This document shows, piece after piece, positions 42,421 to 53,487 of a DNA stretch of 64,000 nt. Where the stretch lies: the NCBI RefSeq assembly GCF_022458745.1, contig NZ_JAJJJF010000001.1, positions 372,001 to 436,000 on the forward strand, given 5' to 3'. The DNA comes from Bacillus piscicola (GTDB taxonomy: Bacteria; Bacillota; Bacilli; Bacillales; Marinococcaceae). The position numbers and the translations under genes are program-made. Positions within the stretch are counted from its first letter, which is position 1, and each line of letters starts with the position of its first letter. The notes under the pieces are model-generated. The model worked only from the letters and a program-made list of their open reading frames with translations, was not told where the DNA came from and searched no databases.

Positions 42421-43608
42421 ATGGAGATGATTGGCTGGGAACTACTAAACAGTGTTGGACGCTTTCTATTGCATCCGTTAACATATGTACTTCCAATTGT
42501 TATGGCGATACTCGGTTACTTTCGCGTGAAGCGGGAGCGCCGTGATTTCCATATGAAAGTGTACAGCGCGTTGTTTGATCTTACTGTTCCTATTATCCCT
42601 GGTTTTCTTGCTGGATTGATTCTTTCCATTATCATAACCGTAGTTGGAATAGTCGTTCCAATTTCTGTTGTTTTTCTCATGGGGATCATTACCTTTCTAT
42701 TCCTACTTACAGGAAGAGTGACGTTATTGTCACCTGCCTATACCGTAGGTACAGCTGTTATATTAGCTTACCTGCTTCCTATCTGGGGACTGGATCATCC
42801 ATTACTAGAACAGTGGATCACACCTTTTGAAGGTACATACTTGCCTGTTGTTATTATGCTTTCCCTGATGTTGATGGCAGAAGGGATACTGATCTGGAAG
42901 AATGGGAAACGCTATACGTCACCTTTTCTTACGGAAAGCAGCCGTGGGAAATGGGTCGGCGGGCAGCGCATGCAGCGGATCTGGTTCGTGCCGCTTTTTA
43001 TGTTCATTCCAGGCGGGGTCCTTGAAGTTATGCCTTATTGGCCGGTTATCCCGTTTGGAGATAGTAGCTTTTCGCTCCTGTTAATACCGGCAGCAATTGG
43101 AGCGAGAGGAGATATTTTTCATACACAGCCGGCCTATGCTTGCGAAAAAATGGGGAAGTGTATTCTCTTAATCGGTGTAGCCGTCGCGCTTAGTGCTATC
43201 TTGACTATTTACTACCCGCTTACTTTTCTTTATATCGTGGCTGGAGCTTTTCTTTTACGTGTAACCGTCACTTTATTGGCGAAACGCGAAAAGCAATACC
43301 AGCCCCCGCTGTTTACGCTGCGAGCCAAAGGGTTAATCATCTTGGGCGTGCTCCCTGATTCACCGGCAGCAAAAATGGGTCTTCTTCCCGGTGAAGTGAT
43401 TGTCAAAGTGAATGGTGCTTCTGTAAACAATACCAGCCAATTTTACAACGCTGTTCAACGTAATTCCGCGTATAGTAAAATAGAGGTATTGGATACACAA
43501 GGAGAAATCAGGCACACCCAGGCAGCAGTTTATGATAACGAACACCATGAGCTTGGTCTGCTCTTCGTAAAAGAAAAAGAATACGCTTACCCGGCCAAAG
43601 AAGGATAA
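42421..43608 (+). CDS. minJ: Cell-division topology determinant MinJ (PDZ membrane protein)
   Basis: MinJ links DivIVA to MinD and helps place the Min system at poles and septa in Bacillus. The 395-residue protein has about seven to eight hydrophobic segments in its first 300 residues and a C-terminal PDZ domain (GLIILGVLPDSPAAKMGLLPGEVIVKVNGASV). The position between ctpB and the uvr genes is that of minJ (yvjD). The first ATG with a ribosome site (AAAAGGGG) is 42421; the upstream in-frame start at 42376 is not supported. swrA, which follows minJ in B. subtilis, is absent. Confidence 0.87.
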   Translation: MEMIGWELLNSVGRFLLHPLTYVLPIVMAILGYFRVKRERRDFHMKVYSALFDLTVPIIPGFLAGLILSIIITVVGIVVPISVVFLMGIITFLFLLTGRVTLLSPAYTVGTAVILAYLLPIWGLDHPLLEQWITPFEGTYLPVVIMLSLMLMAEGILIWKNGKRYTSPFLTESSRGKWVGGQRMQRIWFVPLFMFIPGGVLEVMPYWPVIPFGDSSFSLLLIPAAIGARGDIFHTQPAYACEKMGKCILLIGVAVALSAILTIYYPLTFLYIVAGAFLLRVTVTLLAKREKQYQPPLFTLRAKGLIILGVLPDSPAAKMGLLPGEVIVKVNGASVNNTSQFYNAVQRNSAYSKIEVLDTQGEIRHTQAAVYDNEHHELGLLFVKEKEYAYPAKEG

Positions 43609-43656
43609 ACACGAAATTTAACTTCACGTAAAGGTTTTGCTTTTTAGATACGACAT

Positions 43657-43684
43657 ACAACGGTTTAACTACCGTTGTTTTTTT
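43657..43684 (+). terminator. Terminator after minJ
   Basis: ACAACGGT (43657-43664), a six-base loop and ACCGTTGT (43671-43678) form a perfect stem followed by a T-run. Confidence 0.9.
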
Positions 43685-43695
43685 AACTAAAAATA

Positions 43696-43709
43696 CGAAC
43701 ACATATTCG
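43696..43709. promoter_or_regulatory. LexA (SOS) box upstream of uvrB
   Basis: CGAACACATATTCG matches the Bacillus LexA operator CGAAC-N4-GTTCG with one mismatch. It lies just 5' of the uvrB promoter (TTGATT near 43719, TATAAT at 43740-43745), so uvrBA should be induced by DNA damage. Confidence 0.85.
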
Positions 43710-43718
43710 AATAATCGT

Positions 43719-43745
43719 TTGATTCGCAATCAGGTGTGGTATAAT
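43719..43745 (+). promoter_or_regulatory. uvrBA promoter
   Basis: Consensus TATAAT at 43740-43745 with TTGATT at 43719-43724 (15-base spacing, slightly short), immediately after the LexA box. Confidence 0.65.
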
Positions 43746-43818
43746 AGTACAGTAGTCCATATAGAAACGGAAACAATTTTAACGCTTATAGATATGCGGA
43801 AAAAGTGAGGAAAGATAC

Positions 43819-45795
43819 ATGAATGAAACATTTGAGTTGGTCTCCAAGTACAAGCCGGAAGGTGATCAGCCAACAGCAATAGAGGCGTTGACAGAGGGAT
43901 TGTTGGCCGGAAAGAAATACCAGACGCTTTTAGGCGCCACAGGCACGGGTAAGACATTCACTGTTTCGAATGTCGTAAAAGAAATAAACAAGCCAACGCT
44001 TGTGATGGCTCATAATAAAACATTGGCAGGTCAACTGTACAGTGAATTTAAGGAACTCTTTCCAAATAATGCGGTAGAGTATTTCGTTAGTTACTATGAT
44101 TTTTATCAACCGGAAGCGTATGTCCCGCAAACGGATATGTATATAGAAAAAGATGCGAGTATTAATGATGAGATTGATAAGTTGCGCCATTCGGCGACGA
44201 GTTCGTTGTTTGAACGGAATGATGTCATCATTGTCGCAAGTGTGTCTTGTATTTACGGTTTAGGTTCGCCGGAGGAGTATCGGGATCTCGTGTTGTCGCT
44301 CCGGACCGGCATGGAAATAGAACGGGACGCGGTGCTTCGAGAGCTTGTTGATATTCAATACGAACGAAATGATATCAACTTTGTGCGGGGAACATTCCGC
44401 GTACGCGGCGACGTTGTAGAAATTTTTCCGGCATCTCGTGATGAGCATTGCGTGCGTGTTGAGTTTTTTGGTGATGAAATTGACCGGATTACGGAAGTCG
44501 ATGCGCTCACGGGTGAGATTTTGGGACAACGAAGTCACGTCGCCATCTTCCCGGCTTCCCACTTCGTAACGAGAGAAGAGAAGTTAACGAAGGCGATAAA
44601 GAACATTGAGAAAGAACTGCAGGAACAATTGGCATATTTCCGTGACAAGGGAAGAGAATTAGAAGCGCAGCGTCTTGAGCAGCGTACGAATTATGATATT
44701 GAGATGATGAAAGAAATGGGCTTCTGTTCAGGAATTGAAAACTATTCCAGGCACTTAACATTCCGAAATCCAGGGGATGCACCGTACACGTTGCTCGATT
44801 ATTTTCCGGATGATTTTCTTCTTGTTGTTGATGAATCTCATGTTTCTCTTCCGCAAGTCCGTGGTATGTTTAACGGCGACCAGGCGCGAAAACAAGTGTT
44901 AGTGGACCACGGGTTCCGACTGCCATCAGCGCTCGATAACCGGCCGCTTCGTTTTGAAGAGTTTGAAAAGCGGATCAGCCAGGCGGTGTTTGTGTCTGCT
45001 ACACCCGGGCCTTACGAACTAGAACACACACCGAAAATGGTTGAGCAGATTATCCGTCCGACAGGCCTGCTTGATCCAACCATTGATGTCCGGCCTATTG
45101 AAGGCCAAATTGATGACTTGATCGGCGAAATAAATGAACGAAAAGAAATGAAAGAGAGGGTATTAGTCACGACGCTTACGAAAAAAATGGCCGAAGATCT
45201 GACTGATTATTTAAAAGAAGTGGGCATTCGCGTTAAGTATCTGCACTCTGATATTAAGACGCTGGAACGGATTGATATCGTCCGCCAGCTGCGGCTTGGA
45301 GAATTCGATGTCCTCGTCGGCATTAACTTGCTTAGAGAAGGACTGGATATCCCGGAAGTGTCACTTGTGGCCATTTTGGACGCCGATAAAGAAGGGTTCC
45401 TCCGGGCGGAACGATCGTTGATACAGACGATGGGTCGGGCTGCGAGGAATGCGAATGGACACGTGATTATGTATGCGGATCGTATCACCGACTCTATGGA
45501 GACGGCGATTCAAGAAACAACGCGGCGGCGTGAGATCCAAAAAGCGTACAATGAAGAACACGGAATTGTTCCGAAGACGATCCAGAAGGCCATACCAGAG
45601 CTCATTCAAGCGACTATTACATTGGAAGATCAAAATGATTTTGATAAACCTGCTTTAGATAAATTAAGTAAGAAAGAACGTCAACGAGTCATGGAAGAAT
45701 TAGAGTCTGAAATGAAACAGGCAGCGAGAGACCTGCAGTTTGAGCGTGCTGCAGAGCTGCGTGACATGCTACTAGAAATTAAAGCGGAAGGATGA
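43819..45795 (+). CDS. uvrB: Excinuclease ABC subunit UvrB
   Basis: UvrB verifies lesions handed over by UvrA and recruits UvrC in nucleotide excision repair. The 658-residue protein has Walker [11 protein letters not shown], the beta-hairpin region [15 protein letters not shown], the DESH box ([10 protein letters not shown]), the helicase motif GRAARNANG and a C-terminal UVR domain ([22 protein letters not shown]) that contacts UvrC. Length and motifs are standard. ATG 43819 follows GTGAGGAAAG. It precedes uvrA with the stop and next start closely spaced. Confidence 0.98.
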   Translation: MNETFELVSKYKPEGDQPTAIEALTEGLLAGKKYQTLLGATGTGKTFTVSNVVKEINKPTLVMAHNKTLAGQLYSEFKELFPNNAVEYFVSYYDFYQPEAYVPQTDMYIEKDASINDEIDKLRHSATSSLFERNDVIIVASVSCIYGLGSPEEYRDLVLSLRTGMEIERDAVLRELVDIQYERNDINFVRGTFRVRGDVVEIFPASRDEHCVRVEFFGDEIDRITEVDALTGEILGQRSHVAIFPASHFVTREEKLTKAIKNIEKELQEQLAYFRDKGRELEAQRLEQRTNYDIEMMKEMGFCSGIENYSRHLTFRNPGDAPYTLLDYFPDDFLLVVDESHVSLPQVRGMFNGDQARKQVLVDHGFRLPSALDNRPLRFEEFEKRISQAVFVSATPGPYELEHTPKMVEQIIRPTGLLDPTIDVRPIEGQIDDLIGEINERKEMKERVLVTTLTKKMAEDLTDYLKEVGIRVKYLHSDIKTLERIDIVRQLRLGEFDVLVGINLLREGLDIPEVSLVAILDADKEGFLRAERSLIQTMGRAARNANGHVIMYADRITDSMETAIQETTRRREIQKAYNEEHGIVPKTIQKAIPELIQATITLEDQNDFDKPALDKLSKKERQRVMEELESEMKQAARDLQFERAAELRDMLLEIKAEG

Positions 45796-45800
45796 CCTTG

Positions 45801-48695
45801 ATGCCACTTGAAAATTTGAACATTAAAGGTGCTCGCTCTCACAATTTGAAGAATATCGATGTAACGATTCCGCGTGATAAATTGGTTGTTTTCACCGGTA
45901 TTTCGGGGTCTGGGAAATCGTCCTTAGCGTTTGATACGATTTATGCAGAAGGGCAGCGCCGCTATGTGGAATCACTATCCGCATACGCGCGGCAATTCCT
46001 GGGACAAATGGATAAGCCGGATGTTGATTCGATTGAAGGACTGTCTCCGGCGATTTCCATTGACCAAAAAACGACGAGCAAGAATCCCCGCTCGACGGTC
46101 GGAACGGTGACGGAAATCTATGACTATTTACGGCTACTGTTCGCGCGGGTAGGACGCCCAATTTGCCCGGTTCACCAAGTGGAGATCTCCTCCCAGACGA
46201 TTCCGCAGATGGTGGATCGGATGTTAGCTTTTCCAGAAAGAACAAAAATGCAAATCCTTTCGCCGCTCATCTCCGGCCGGAAAGGTGAGCACGTTAAAGT
46301 GTTGGAAGATCTGAAGAAAAAAGGGTTTGTCCGGGTTCGAGTTGATGGGGAGATGCGCGAAGTAAGTGACGAGATTAAGCTGGAGAAGAATAAAAAGCAT
46401 GATATTGAAGTAGTTGTGGACAGAATCGTAATTAAAGAAGGGATCGAGACGCGTTTATCCGATTCGCTGGAAACAGCCCTCGAGTTAGGTGGGGGAAGAG
46501 CTTTGGTTGACGTTATTGGCGAGGAAGAGCTTCTATTTAATCAGCACCATTCCTGTCCATATTGCGGCTTTACGATCGGTGAACTTGAACCGCGCCTCTT
46601 TTCTTTCAACAGTCCATTTGGCGCGTGTCCTGCTTGTGATGGGATCGGCAGTAAACTGGAAGTGGACGAGGAGTTGGTCATCCCTGATTGGGACCGAACG
46701 CTAAAAGGCCACGCTATTGCCGCTTGGGAACCGACAAGCTCCCAATATTATCCGCAGCTGCTCTCGTCCGTCTGCCGGCACTTCAACATTGATATGAATG
46801 TGCCAGTAAAGGAACTTCCCAGGGAACATATCGAGCTGATCTTGTACGGAAGCGGCAGTGAAAAGTTCCTATTTCGTTTTGAGAATGAGCGTGGCGTCGT
46901 CCGTGAACGACATATTTACTTCGAAGGTGTTTTGCGAAACATTGCAAGGCGTTATCACGAAACAAGTTCCGAGTACACACGCGAACAGATGCAACAGTAT
47001 ATGACGCGCACCGACTGCCCAGAGTGTAAAGGGTACCGTCTCAAGAAGGAAAGTCTCGCTGTGAAAATAGGAGAGTCCCATATTGGGGAAGTGACAAAGC
47101 TGTCGGTACACACTGCCAAAACCTTCTTTGATACATTGGAGCTGACAGAGAAAGAACGGGCCATTGCAAGATTAATACTGCGAGAAATTAATGAACGGCT
47201 TGGTTTTCTAATGAATGTGGGACTGGATTATTTAACGTTAAACCGATCTGCCGGTACTCTTTCCGGTGGGGAAGCCCAACGTATCCGTCTTGCTACCCAG
47301 ATTGGTTCCTCCTTAATGGGAGTCCTGTACATTTTAGATGAACCTTCCATCGGCCTACATCAGCGTGATAACGACCGTCTTATTCGTACGCTTGAAAGAA
47401 TGAGAGATCTCGGTAACACTCTAATTGTCGTAGAACATGATGAGGACACGATGCTGGCTGCTGATCATCTTGTCGATATTGGACCAGGAGCTGGGGTGCA
47501 CGGGGGCTATATAACAGCTGCTGGGACACCGGAAGAATTAAAAGAGGATTCGAATTCATTAACGGGACAATACTTGTCCGGGCGTAAGTTTATTCCGCTT
47601 CCTGTTGAACGACGTAAACCAGAAGGTCGTTGGTTGAAAATCAAAGGGGCAAAAGAAAATAATTTAAAAGGCACAAACGTAAATATCCCACTCGGTTTGT
47701 TCACTGCCGTAACCGGTGTGTCCGGATCGGGGAAGAGCACGCTTATCAATGACATCCTGTACAAATCATTGTCTCAAAAGTTGCATCGCGGTAAAGAGAA
47801 ACCGGGCTGGCACAAAAGTATTGAGGGAACGGATCAATTGGAAAAAGTGATCGACATTGATCAGTCTCCAATCGGCCGCACCCCAAGGTCCAACCCGGCG
47901 ACGTATACAAGTGTATTCGATGATGTAAGGGAAGTCTTTGCGATGACAAACGAAGCGAAGATGCGCGGCTATCAAAAAGGCCGCTTCAGTTTTAACGTAA
48001 AGGGCGGCCGTTGTGAAGCGTGTAAAGGTGACGGTATTATTAAAATCGAAATGCACTTTCTTCCTGATGTCTATGTCCCTTGTGAACAGTGTGACGGCAA
48101 GCGGTATAACCGTGATACGCTGGACATACATTACAAAGGAAAAAACATAGCAGATGTACTTGCTATGACAGTAGAAGAGGCGCTCGTCTTCTTTGAGAAC
48201 ATCCCGAAGATAAAACGCAAACTGCAGACGCTCTATGACGTCGGCCTCAGCTATATTAAGCTTGGGCAGCCTGCGACTACGTTGTCAGGAGGCGAAGCCC
48301 AGCGCGTTAAGTTGGCCAGCCAGCTGCACCGGCGGTCTAATGGGAAATCACTCTATATTTTGGATGAACCGACAACCGGCCTGCATGTAGATGACATTGC
48401 CCGTCTCTTGAATGTCTTGCAGCGATTAGTTGAGAATGGTGATACAGTCCTCGTGATTGAGCATAACTTAGATGTGATCAAAACGGTGGATTATGTGATT
48501 GATCTCGGACCGGAAGGTGGAGACAAGGGTGGCACTTTAGTTGCTTCTGGTAAGCCGGAAGACATTGTTAAGGTAGAGCAGTCTTATACAGGTTATTATT
48601 TGAAACCGATCTTAGAGCGAGATCGTGAGCGAATGAAAGAAAGATTGCTGCAAGCTGAACATGTCGCGGAAACAGCTGAACATGGCATAAGCTAA
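45801..48695 (+). CDS. uvrA: Excinuclease ABC subunit UvrA
   Basis: UvrA is the damage sensor of excision repair, an ABC-type dimer with two nucleotide sites. Seen in order: first Walker [15 protein letters not shown], zinc-finger cysteines CPYCGF/CPACDG, first signature [14 protein letters not shown], second Walker [11 protein letters not shown], zinc module CEACKGDG...CEQCDG, and second signature [14 protein letters not shown]. About 964 residues, normal for the family. I prefer ATG 45801 ([11 protein letters not shown]), spaced from GGAAGGATGA, to ATG 45792, which overlaps the uvrB stop. Confidence 0.98.
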   Translation: MPLENLNIKGARSHNLKNIDVTIPRDKLVVFTGISGSGKSSLAFDTIYAEGQRRYVESLSAYARQFLGQMDKPDVDSIEGLSPAISIDQKTTSKNPRSTVGTVTEIYDYLRLLFARVGRPICPVHQVEISSQTIPQMVDRMLAFPERTKMQILSPLISGRKGEHVKVLEDLKKKGFVRVRVDGEMREVSDEIKLEKNKKHDIEVVVDRIVIKEGIETRLSDSLETALELGGGRALVDVIGEEELLFNQHHSCPYCGFTIGELEPRLFSFNSPFGACPACDGIGSKLEVDEELVIPDWDRTLKGHAIAAWEPTSSQYYPQLLSSVCRHFNIDMNVPVKELPREHIELILYGSGSEKFLFRFENERGVVRERHIYFEGVLRNIARRYHETSSEYTREQMQQYMTRTDCPECKGYRLKKESLAVKIGESHIGEVTKLSVHTAKTFFDTLELTEKERAIARLILREINERLGFLMNVGLDYLTLNRSAGTLSGGEAQRIRLATQIGSSLMGVLYILDEPSIGLHQRDNDRLIRTLERMRDLGNTLIVVEHDEDTMLAADHLVDIGPGAGVHGGYITAAGTPEELKEDSNSLTGQYLSGRKFIPLPVERRKPEGRWLKIKGAKENNLKGTNVNIPLGLFTAVTGVSGSGKSTLINDILYKSLSQKLHRGKEKPGWHKSIEGTDQLEKVIDIDQSPIGRTPRSNPATYTSVFDDVREVFAMTNEAKMRGYQKGRFSFNVKGGRCEACKGDGIIKIEMHFLPDVYVPCEQCDGKRYNRDTLDIHYKGKNIADVLAMTVEEALVFFENIPKIKRKLQTLYDVGLSYIKLGQPATTLSGGEAQRVKLASQLHRRSNGKSLYILDEPTTGLHVDDIARLLNVLQRLVENGDTVLVIEHNLDVIKTVDYVIDLGPEGGDKGGTLVASGKPEDIVKVEQSYTGYYLKPILERDRERMKERLLQAEHVAETAEHGIS

Positions 48696-48733
48696 TATAA
48701 ACTGCCATTACCAGTTATAGGAAGGGGATTGTT

Positions 48734-49930
48734 ATGGAGGAAGAGCGCAAAATCATTTTAAAAATGGTAGAGGACGGAAAGATCTCGGCAGAAGACGGTG
48801 CCAAGCTTTTGAAGGCATTAAAGCCGGAAGAAGATGCAGAAGAGAAGCGGTCACATTCCCGCAGAAACAATTTGCAGCGGGATGAAGCTGCAAAAGAGAC
48901 AGCCAGCAAGGATGCCAGTCCCACTATTTCAGGGCCTTCCACAGGAAGTAGTCTATCTACGAAAGTGGACTGGGAAGAGGGAAACAAACGTTTTAATGAG
49001 TGGGATCGGGACAAACAGAGAAAGTGGGATTTCACTACTGCTTTTACAGAGTTTATTGATAACACGATTCAAAAAATCAAAGATCTAGATTTAGATTTTA
49101 ATTTTGGTTCCTATCAGGATGTCCATCATATTTTTCAGCATAAAAATATGAAAGAACTTGTCCTTGATATTTCTTTGGAAAACGGTTCAGCGGAATTGCG
49201 GCCATGGGATGAAGAAGATGTTAAAATAAGCTGTGATGTGAAAGTTTATAATGGAAAGACAATAGACGAGGCCCGTCGCCAGTTTTTGAAAGAGACCATA
49301 TTTGAAGTGGCAGATAACGAGCTTCATTTTTACACGAAGACGAAAACGATGAAGGTGAACGCTGTTATCTATGTGCCCCGAAAAACGTATGAATCTATTC
49401 AACTTTACACGTTCAACGGGCATCTGCGGGTAGAAGATGTAACGGCAGAGCGGTTTTTAGGAAAAGTAGTCAACGGCAGCCTGGCGATCAGCTCCGCCCT
49501 TTTCAAAAAATGTGAAGGAGAGACAGTGAATGGGCCAATCACACTGAGGTCAGGTAACCTGGGAGTAGTTGACGTAAAGACAATGAATGGCACAATAGAG
49601 ATTGAGGCCCAAATCCGCGATCTGGAAGCAGAGTCGGTAAACGGTACTATTGACAGCACGCTTGATATCGCAGAAGACGCAAGAGCTGATTTTTCTACTG
49701 CTACTGGAAGTATCTTCGTTAAAGTACCCGCTTCCATCCGTACAGACGGGTATCTAAAAACAAACGTAGGGAACTATCACTATCCTTTAAGCGATATTGA
49801 TATCATTGAAGAGAAGAAAGATTTTATTCATAAAGCGTTAAGATTTACCTCAAACCAATCAGCCTCACCGCGGCTGCGGCTGGAAGCAGATACGAAAACA
49901 GGATCGATTTCTATTAAACCAAAACAGTAA
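48734..49930 (+). CDS. yvlB: DUF4097 family protein, YvlB-like
   Basis: A 398-residue protein. The first 35 residues form the short helical module seen in YvlB (EERKIILKMVEDGKISAEDGAKLLKAL), followed by a charged linker and a long beta-helix-like DUF4097 region with repeated NG-containing turns (FNGHLRVEDV, VNGSLAIS, VNGPITLRS, MNGTIEIE, VNGTIDST). No signal peptide is evident. In Bacilli yvlB is cotranscribed with the pspC-domain gene yvlC and yvlD, which follow here 15 bases later, and the group is linked to envelope stress. The precise role is unknown. Confidence 0.88.
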   Translation: MEEERKIILKMVEDGKISAEDGAKLLKALKPEEDAEEKRSHSRRNNLQRDEAAKETASKDASPTISGPSTGSSLSTKVDWEEGNKRFNEWDRDKQRKWDFTTAFTEFIDNTIQKIKDLDLDFNFGSYQDVHHIFQHKNMKELVLDISLENGSAELRPWDEEDVKISCDVKVYNGKTIDEARRQFLKETIFEVADNELHFYTKTKTMKVNAVIYVPRKTYESIQLYTFNGHLRVEDVTAERFLGKVVNGSLAISSALFKKCEGETVNGPITLRSGNLGVVDVKTMNGTIEIEAQIRDLEAESVNGTIDSTLDIAEDARADFSTATGSIFVKVPASIRTDGYLKTNVGNYHYPLSDIDIIEEKKDFIHKALRFTSNQSASPRLRLEADTKTGSISIKPKQ

Positions 49931-49944
49931 TTGGAGGTCTTTGA

Positions 49945-50145
49945 ATGAAGAAACTAAAACGCAGTCAGTCCAATCGAATGATCGCTGGAGTATGTGCCGG
50001 TATTGCCGATTACTTTAACGTAGATGCGACTCTGGTAAGGATTGTTACGGTTATTCTAGGATTGATTACCTCTGGTCTCCCCATAATTGTTGCATACATT
50101 GTTTTAGCGATCATTATGCCAAATGAAAAGGACATCACGGAGTAA
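49945..50145 (+). CDS. yvlC: PspC-domain membrane protein, YvlC-like
   Basis: A 66-residue protein consisting of a PspC domain: KKLKRSQSNRMIAGVCAGIADYF, VDATLVRIVTVIL and a hydrophobic segment GLPIIVAYIVLAIIMP. PspC proteins belong to phage-shock-type envelope stress systems. ATG 49945 follows TTGGAGGTCTTTG; the stop TAA shares its last base with the next ATG, so yvlC and yvlD are coupled. Confidence 0.92.
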   Translation: MKKLKRSQSNRMIAGVCAGIADYFNVDATLVRIVTVILGLITSGLPIIVAYIVLAIIMPNEKDITE

Positions 50146-50504
50146 TGGGCTGTCTTAGTTCCCTTGTGTTAAACACCATTGCCTTAATGGTTGTGGCTGG
50201 TTTTTTTCCCGGTTTTCAGCTTGACGGTATGGGAGCTGCCTTGATGGCTGCCTTTATTTTAACAGTGATTAACCTGTTGGTTCGCCCGCTGCTTGTGTTA
50301 TTCACCCTCCCGATAACAGTATTTACACTCGGATTTTTTATCTTTATTATCAACGCAGCATTGCTGATGCTTACTGCAGGTTTAATGGGAGATTCCTTTC
50401 AAATCTCCGGCTTCGGAATGGCATTACTCGCGGCGATTATAATAGCCATTCTTAACATGCTGCTTCAGAACTTTATCATCCAACCGTTACAGCGAAAAGA
50501 ATAA
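50145..50504 (+). CDS. yvlD: Phage holin family IV-like membrane protein, YvlD-like
   Basis: A 119-residue membrane protein with four hydrophobic segments. NTIALMVVAGFFPGFQLDG, ILTVINLLVRPLLVLFTLPITVFTLG and the terminal IIIAILNMLLQNFI match the YvlD/Mycobacterium four-TM family, often named phage holin family IV though not shown to act as holins. Third gene of the yvlBCD set; ATG overlaps the yvlC stop. Confidence 0.9.
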   Translation: MGCLSSLVLNTIALMVVAGFFPGFQLDGMGAALMAAFILTVINLLVRPLLVLFTLPITVFTLGFFIFIINAALLMLTAGLMGDSFQISGFGMALLAAIIIAILNMLLQNFIIQPLQRKE

Positions 50505-50515
50505 AGAACCGACAT

Positions 50516-50539
50516 GCTGCCTTGTGTTATCAGGGCAGC
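50516..50539 (+). terminator. Hairpin after yvlD
   Basis: GCTGCC (50516-50521) pairs with GGCAGC (50534-50539), extended by two more inner pairs. A T-run lies about ten bases further on, so termination is plausible. Confidence 0.45.
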
Positions 50540-50596
50540 TATTTGTGTATCCTTTTTTTCTCTTTGCAGTGTCGAATCCACAACGGCCTGCATTCA

Positions 50597-50605
50597 TGCT
50601 ACAAT
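50597..50605 (+). promoter_or_regulatory. Extended -10 promoter for the hprK operon
   Basis: TGCTACAAT at 50597-50605 is an extended -10 element about 80 bases before hprK; the -35 is not clear. Confidence 0.45.
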
Positions 50606-50686
50606 GGAGAAGTGTGATAATTTCATTTATGCGCTGGTTCCAACCGGGCAGCGTGCCCGATAATGGAAATGGTTGGAGGTCTTTAT

Positions 50687-51619
50687 ATGGCGAAGGTAAC
50701 GGCAAACGATTTAATTAAGCATTTTAACTTAGAAATATTGGCTGGGGAGGAAGGGATTCACCGTCCTATTACGATGAGCGATATTTCACGGCCAGGCATT
50801 GAAATGGCCGGTTTTTTCACCTATTATCCTGCGAGGCGCATTCAGATCCTTGGCCGTACGGAAGTTTCGTTTTTTCAACAGCTTAAAAGCAAAGAGAAAA
50901 AAGAGAGAATGGATAAACTTTGTACATATGACACGCCGGGGATTATTCTCTCACGTGGATTAGTTACTCCCCCCGAACTACTGGAGAGTGCTAATGAAAA
51001 TGGAGTCCCGGTTTTGCGATCCGATATAACAACGACTCGTCTGATTGGACAGATTACCACGTTTTTGGAAGCGCGCTTATCGAAAACGACGGCTGTGCAT
51101 GGTGTGCTGGTAGACATATACGGTATTGGTGTGCTATTAACAGGGGCTAGCGGTGTGGGGAAGAGTGAAACGGCGCTTGACCTTGTGCGTAGAGGACACC
51201 GTTTGGTCGCTGATGATTCGGTGGAAATTCGCCAGCAGGGTGATTCTTTAATGGGCAGCCCTCCTGAATTGATTAAGCATCTTCTGGAGATTAGGGGACT
51301 TGGGATTATTGATGTGATGACTCTGTTTGGTGCTGGAGCCGTACGGCCGTTTAAAAAAATATCGATTTCGATTCATCTTGAATTGTGGGACGAAAAAAAA
51401 GCGTACGATCGCTTAGGAATTGAAGAGGCTTCGATTTCTATTCTCGATACGGATATTCCGAAATATACAATCCCCGTCCGACCCGGGCGTAACTTAGCTG
51501 TGCTTGTCGAAGTAGCGGCAATGAATTTCCGTTTGAAAAGAATGGGTATTAACGCGGCACAAGAATTTTCGGAACGGCTGACAGACGTCATCGAAGAAGG
51601 CGACCGTGAGGATTTTTAA
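50687..51619 (+). CDS. hprK: HPr kinase/phosphorylase
   Basis: HPrK phosphorylates Ser46 of HPr (and Crh) according to glycolytic state and reverses the reaction; HPr-Ser-P with CcpA governs carbon catabolite control. The 310-residue protein has the N-terminal regulatory domain, Walker [23 protein letters not shown], and the HprK signature [23 protein letters not shown] 50687 follows GGAGGTCTTTAT; a longer frame from 50663 has no ribosome site. It heads hprK-lgt-yvoD-ppaX-yvoF. Confidence 0.97.
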   Translation: MAKVTANDLIKHFNLEILAGEEGIHRPITMSDISRPGIEMAGFFTYYPARRIQILGRTEVSFFQQLKSKEKKERMDKLCTYDTPGIILSRGLVTPPELLESANENGVPVLRSDITTTRLIGQITTFLEARLSKTTAVHGVLVDIYGIGVLLTGASGVGKSETALDLVRRGHRLVADDSVEIRQQGDSLMGSPPELIKHLLEIRGLGIIDVMTLFGAGAVRPFKKISISIHLELWDEKKAYDRLGIEEASISILDTDIPKYTIPVRPGRNLAVLVEVAAMNFRLKRMGINAAQEFSERLTDVIEEGDREDF

Positions 51620-51649
51620 ACGCTGATTACGTTGGGAGCGAGTGCATAT

Positions 51650-52519
51650 ATGGTTTATACGATAGAACCAATTGGCCGGGTTGCATTTGAACTCGGCCCC
51701 TTTACCGTTTATTGGTACGGCATTATTATTGGGGTTGGTGCCCTGCTTGGCTTTTTAATTGCTAACAGGGAAGCGCAAAAGCGAGGAATGCCGAAAGACA
51801 TCTTCGCTGATTTACTGATTTTTGCTATCCCTATTTCAATCATTTGTGCAAGACTATATTACGTTATATTCCGATGGGAGTATTACGGACAGCACCCAGG
51901 AGATATTATCGCGATTTGGGAAGGCGGATTAGCCATTCACGGCGGCTTAATTGGTGCTGTTCTAACCGCGATTATTTTTGCGAGGAAAAAGGGTGTTTCT
52001 TTTTGGAAACTCGCTGATATTGCCGCGCCGAGCATTATTTTGGGCCAGGCGATTGGCCGTTGGGGAAACTTTATGAACCAAGAAGCGCACGGCGGTCCGG
52101 TTACACGTGAGTTTTTGGAGAATTTGCAGCTCCCGGATTTCATTATTAATCAAATGTTCATTGAAGGTACGTATTATCATCCGACCTTTCTATATGAATC
52201 CATCTGGAACCTGCTCGGTTTTGTATTATTAATTTTGCTGCGGCGGATCAACCTGCGACGGGGAGAACTCTTTTTAAGCTATGTCATCTGGTATTCCTTT
52301 GGGCGGTTCTTTATAGAAGGAATGCGAACCGACAGCTTGATGATCGGCGATGTGTTACGAACAGCGCAAGTGATCTCACTAGTACTTATCATTGGTGCCA
52401 TTATATTGTGGGTATACCGGAGAAAAGCTGGACTCGCCGACGCCCATTACTTAGACAACGATGGTCCCGGCATCCCGAAGAAAGGGCGCAAATCATCAAC
52501 TAAAAAAAATAAAAAATAA
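51650..52519 (+). CDS. lgt: Prolipoprotein diacylglyceryl transferase
   Basis: Lgt moves diacylglycerol from phosphatidylglycerol to the lipobox Cys of prelipoproteins, the first step of lipoprotein maturation. The 289-residue membrane protein has seven or so hydrophobic segments, [17 protein letters not shown], the HGG of [12 protein letters not shown], and the Lgt signature [15 protein letters not shown] lysine-rich C-terminal tail follows. ATG 51650 was chosen over the in-frame TTG at 51632 because GGGAGCGAG lies about nine bases upstream. Several lipoproteins in this window are its likely clients. Confidence 0.96.
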   Translation: MVYTIEPIGRVAFELGPFTVYWYGIIIGVGALLGFLIANREAQKRGMPKDIFADLLIFAIPISIICARLYYVIFRWEYYGQHPGDIIAIWEGGLAIHGGLIGAVLTAIIFARKKGVSFWKLADIAAPSIILGQAIGRWGNFMNQEAHGGPVTREFLENLQLPDFIINQMFIEGTYYHPTFLYESIWNLLGFVLLILLRRINLRRGELFLSYVIWYSFGRFFIEGMRTDSLMIGDVLRTAQVISLVLIIGAIILWVYRRKAGLADAHYLDNDGPGIPKKGRKSSTKKNKK

Positions 52520-52536
52520 AAGGGGAGGGGGAGAAA

Positions 52537-53487
52537 TTGGGTACGTTGAAAAAGGGAATACTTACAGGTCTGCAGACAACGTGGACATTGGGTAAAATTA
52601 TTTTTCCAATCACTCTTTTGATTACGGTGCTGTCATATACACCGGTTTTGGAATGGATAGCACATATGCTGGCCCCGTTTATGGGGTTCATCGGCCTACC
52701 TGGGGAAGCAGCTATTCCACTCGTCTTAGGCAACATCTTAAATCTGTATGCCGCCATCGGTGCGATTTTATCTATGGACTTGGCTGTGAAAGAGGTATTT
52801 ATTTTAGCGGTGATGTTGTCTTTCTCCCATAATTTGTTTGTGGAATCAGCAGTCGCCATGAAAGTCGGTGTAAGGATGACAGTCATCCTCGCAGTTCGGA
52901 TCGGCCTTGCCCTTAGTTCCGCATTATTGATTCATTGGCTGTGGAAGGGTGGCGGTGAAACAGCTACGTATGGTTTTATGCCTGCCGGCAGTGCGTCTGA
53001 GGCTTCTAGCTGGGGAGCAATTGTGTGGGAAGGGCTGTCGAGTGCATTTTTAGGAGTGCTGCAAATCGCACTCGTTGTGATTCCAATCATGATTTTGATC
53101 CAAATCATGAAGGACTTAAATTGGCTGCAAAAAATTTCAAGCTGGATGGCTCCATTTACAAAATTGCTAGGAATACGCGAGAATACATCGACGACACTCG
53201 CGTCCGGACTTGTATTTGGGCTTGCATTTGGTGCCGGGGTTATGATTCAAGCAGTAAAAGAAGATAATGTAAAGAAGAAAGATCTCTATCTTGTTTTTAT
53301 TTTTCTAATCGCCTGTCACGCTGTCATTGAAGACACGGTCATCTTTATACCACTGGGCATTCCGGTGCTGCCGCTTCTTATCATCCGTTTTATTACGGCG
53401 GTCGTGCTGACAGCGTTCATCGCATTTATATGGAAACAAGCAGAGAAGAAGCAGCTCATTCACAAGGAGGCTACCTATGACTATTAA
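52537..53487 (+). CDS. yvoD: Nucleoside-recognition (Gate) domain membrane protein, YvoD-like
   Basis: A 316-residue membrane protein with about eight hydrophobic segments. It resembles the Gate/nucleoside recognition domain family related to SpoIIIG-adjacent and ferrous transport permeases (IPLVLGNILNLYAAIGAILSM, and VFGLAFGAGVMIQAVKED). Position between lgt and ppaX is that of yvoD; function unknown. The start is TTG 52537 behind AGGGGGAG. It overlaps ppaX by 11 bases. Confidence 0.85.
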   Translation: MGTLKKGILTGLQTTWTLGKIIFPITLLITVLSYTPVLEWIAHMLAPFMGFIGLPGEAAIPLVLGNILNLYAAIGAILSMDLAVKEVFILAVMLSFSHNLFVESAVAMKVGVRMTVILAVRIGLALSSALLIHWLWKGGGETATYGFMPAGSASEASSWGAIVWEGLSSAFLGVLQIALVVIPIMILIQIMKDLNWLQKISSWMAPFTKLLGIRENTSTTLASGLVFGLAFGAGVMIQAVKEDNVKKKDLYLVFIFLIACHAVIEDTVIFIPLGIPVLPLLIIRFITAVVLTAFIAFIWKQAEKKQLIHKEATYDY